Below, in pieces: positions 5,335 to 5,435 of a DNA stretch of 5,435 nucleotides; within the stretch, counting starts at the first letter, position 1, and each line of letters begins with the position of its first letter. Under the pieces are notes generated by a model. That model saw nothing but the letters and a program-made list of their open reading frames with translations. It was not told the DNA's origin and did not search any database. The stretch spans positions 1 to 5,435 of the forward strand of contig CAJMLC010000134.1 in NCBI GenBank assembly GCA_905214155.1, given 5' to 3'. The translations under genes were made by a program, and so were the position numbers. The DNA is from an uncultured bacterium. Its GTDB lineage: Bacteria > Bacillota > Clostridia > Oscillospirales > Oscillospiraceae.

Positions 5335-5435
5335 GTGATCGGATTTCAAAAATAGGAAAGACAAAACCACCAGAAGCTCTCTGCTGGTAAGACAGTAAAA
5401 TCAAATTTCTTGGAACAGGCATGATCTCGGTCATG
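5335..5435. other. Downstream AT-rich flank without a recognisable gene
   Basis: This stretch is clearly AT-richer than the operon. It holds a weak hairpin, ACCAG at 5369-5373 pairing with CTGGT at 5384-5388 across a 10-base loop. No T tract follows on the plus strand; on the minus strand the sequence after it is T-rich. It also has a short inverted repeat CATGA/TCATG at 5420-5435 at the very edge. No start codon with a ribosome binding site is convincing on either strand. Confidence 0.4.

Noticed and set aside
5369..5388. Hairpin after the GTPase-nuclease gene as a terminator
   Set aside because: Only five base pairs with a 10-base loop, and no T tract on the plus strand; it could at most be a weak leftward terminator.
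5219..5434. Minus-strand 71-codon frame at the right edge
   Set aside because: It overlaps the end of the nuclease domain antisense, has no ribosome binding site visible in the window, and matches no known family.

Overview
The window looks like a GC-rich Clostridia chromosome, most likely a gut Oscillospiraceae/Ruminococcaceae-type Firmicute. This is inferred from the gene families present (a Firmicutes-type HAD phosphatase, a CGAxxG redox protein, a TetM-like GTPase and a YacP/Rae1-like NYN domain), strong AGGAGG-type ribosome binding sites, and GC-rich codons. The assignment is not proven. No RNA genes, CRISPR arrays or insertion sequences were seen. The coding part is compact, with AT-richer flanks at both ends.

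Layout. Positions 1-156 are an AT-richer leader with no assignable gene. At 157-807 (+) is a HAD-family phosphatase. It converges with a minus-strand radical SAM/SPASM-like protein at 821-1693. The two stop codons are 13 bases apart, and a single strong hairpin (812-847) serves as a shared bidirectional terminator; its arm is partly made of the last codons of the radical SAM gene. At 1694-1797 is a compact divergent promoter region with two back-to-back extended -10 promoters. The rightward promoter places its predicted +1 exactly on the A of the ATG of the next gene, implying a leaderless mRNA. Three rightward genes then form a tight operon: a SprT-like zinc metalloprotease-fold protein (1798-2310), a CGAxxG-motif cysteine protein (2300-2746, 11-base overlap), and an 854-residue fusion protein (2770-5334, 23-base gap).

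The standout is the last gene. Residues 1 to about 590 form a complete EF-G/Tet(M)-like ribosome-binding translational GTPase. After an extra C-terminal segment and a linker, residues about 709-836 form a full NYN/PIN-like domain closely resembling Rae1 (YacP), the Bacillus subtilis endoribonuclease that cleaves mRNA in the ribosomal A site. Both the GTPase motifs and the acidic nuclease residues are intact. One polypeptide therefore joins an A-site-binding GTPase to an A-site mRNA nuclease, suggesting a ribosome rescue, surveillance or antibiotic-response factor rather than an ordinary tetracycline resistance protein. How the SprT-like and cysteine-rich partners contribute is unknown; a translation or protein quality-control stress module is a reasonable but untested idea.
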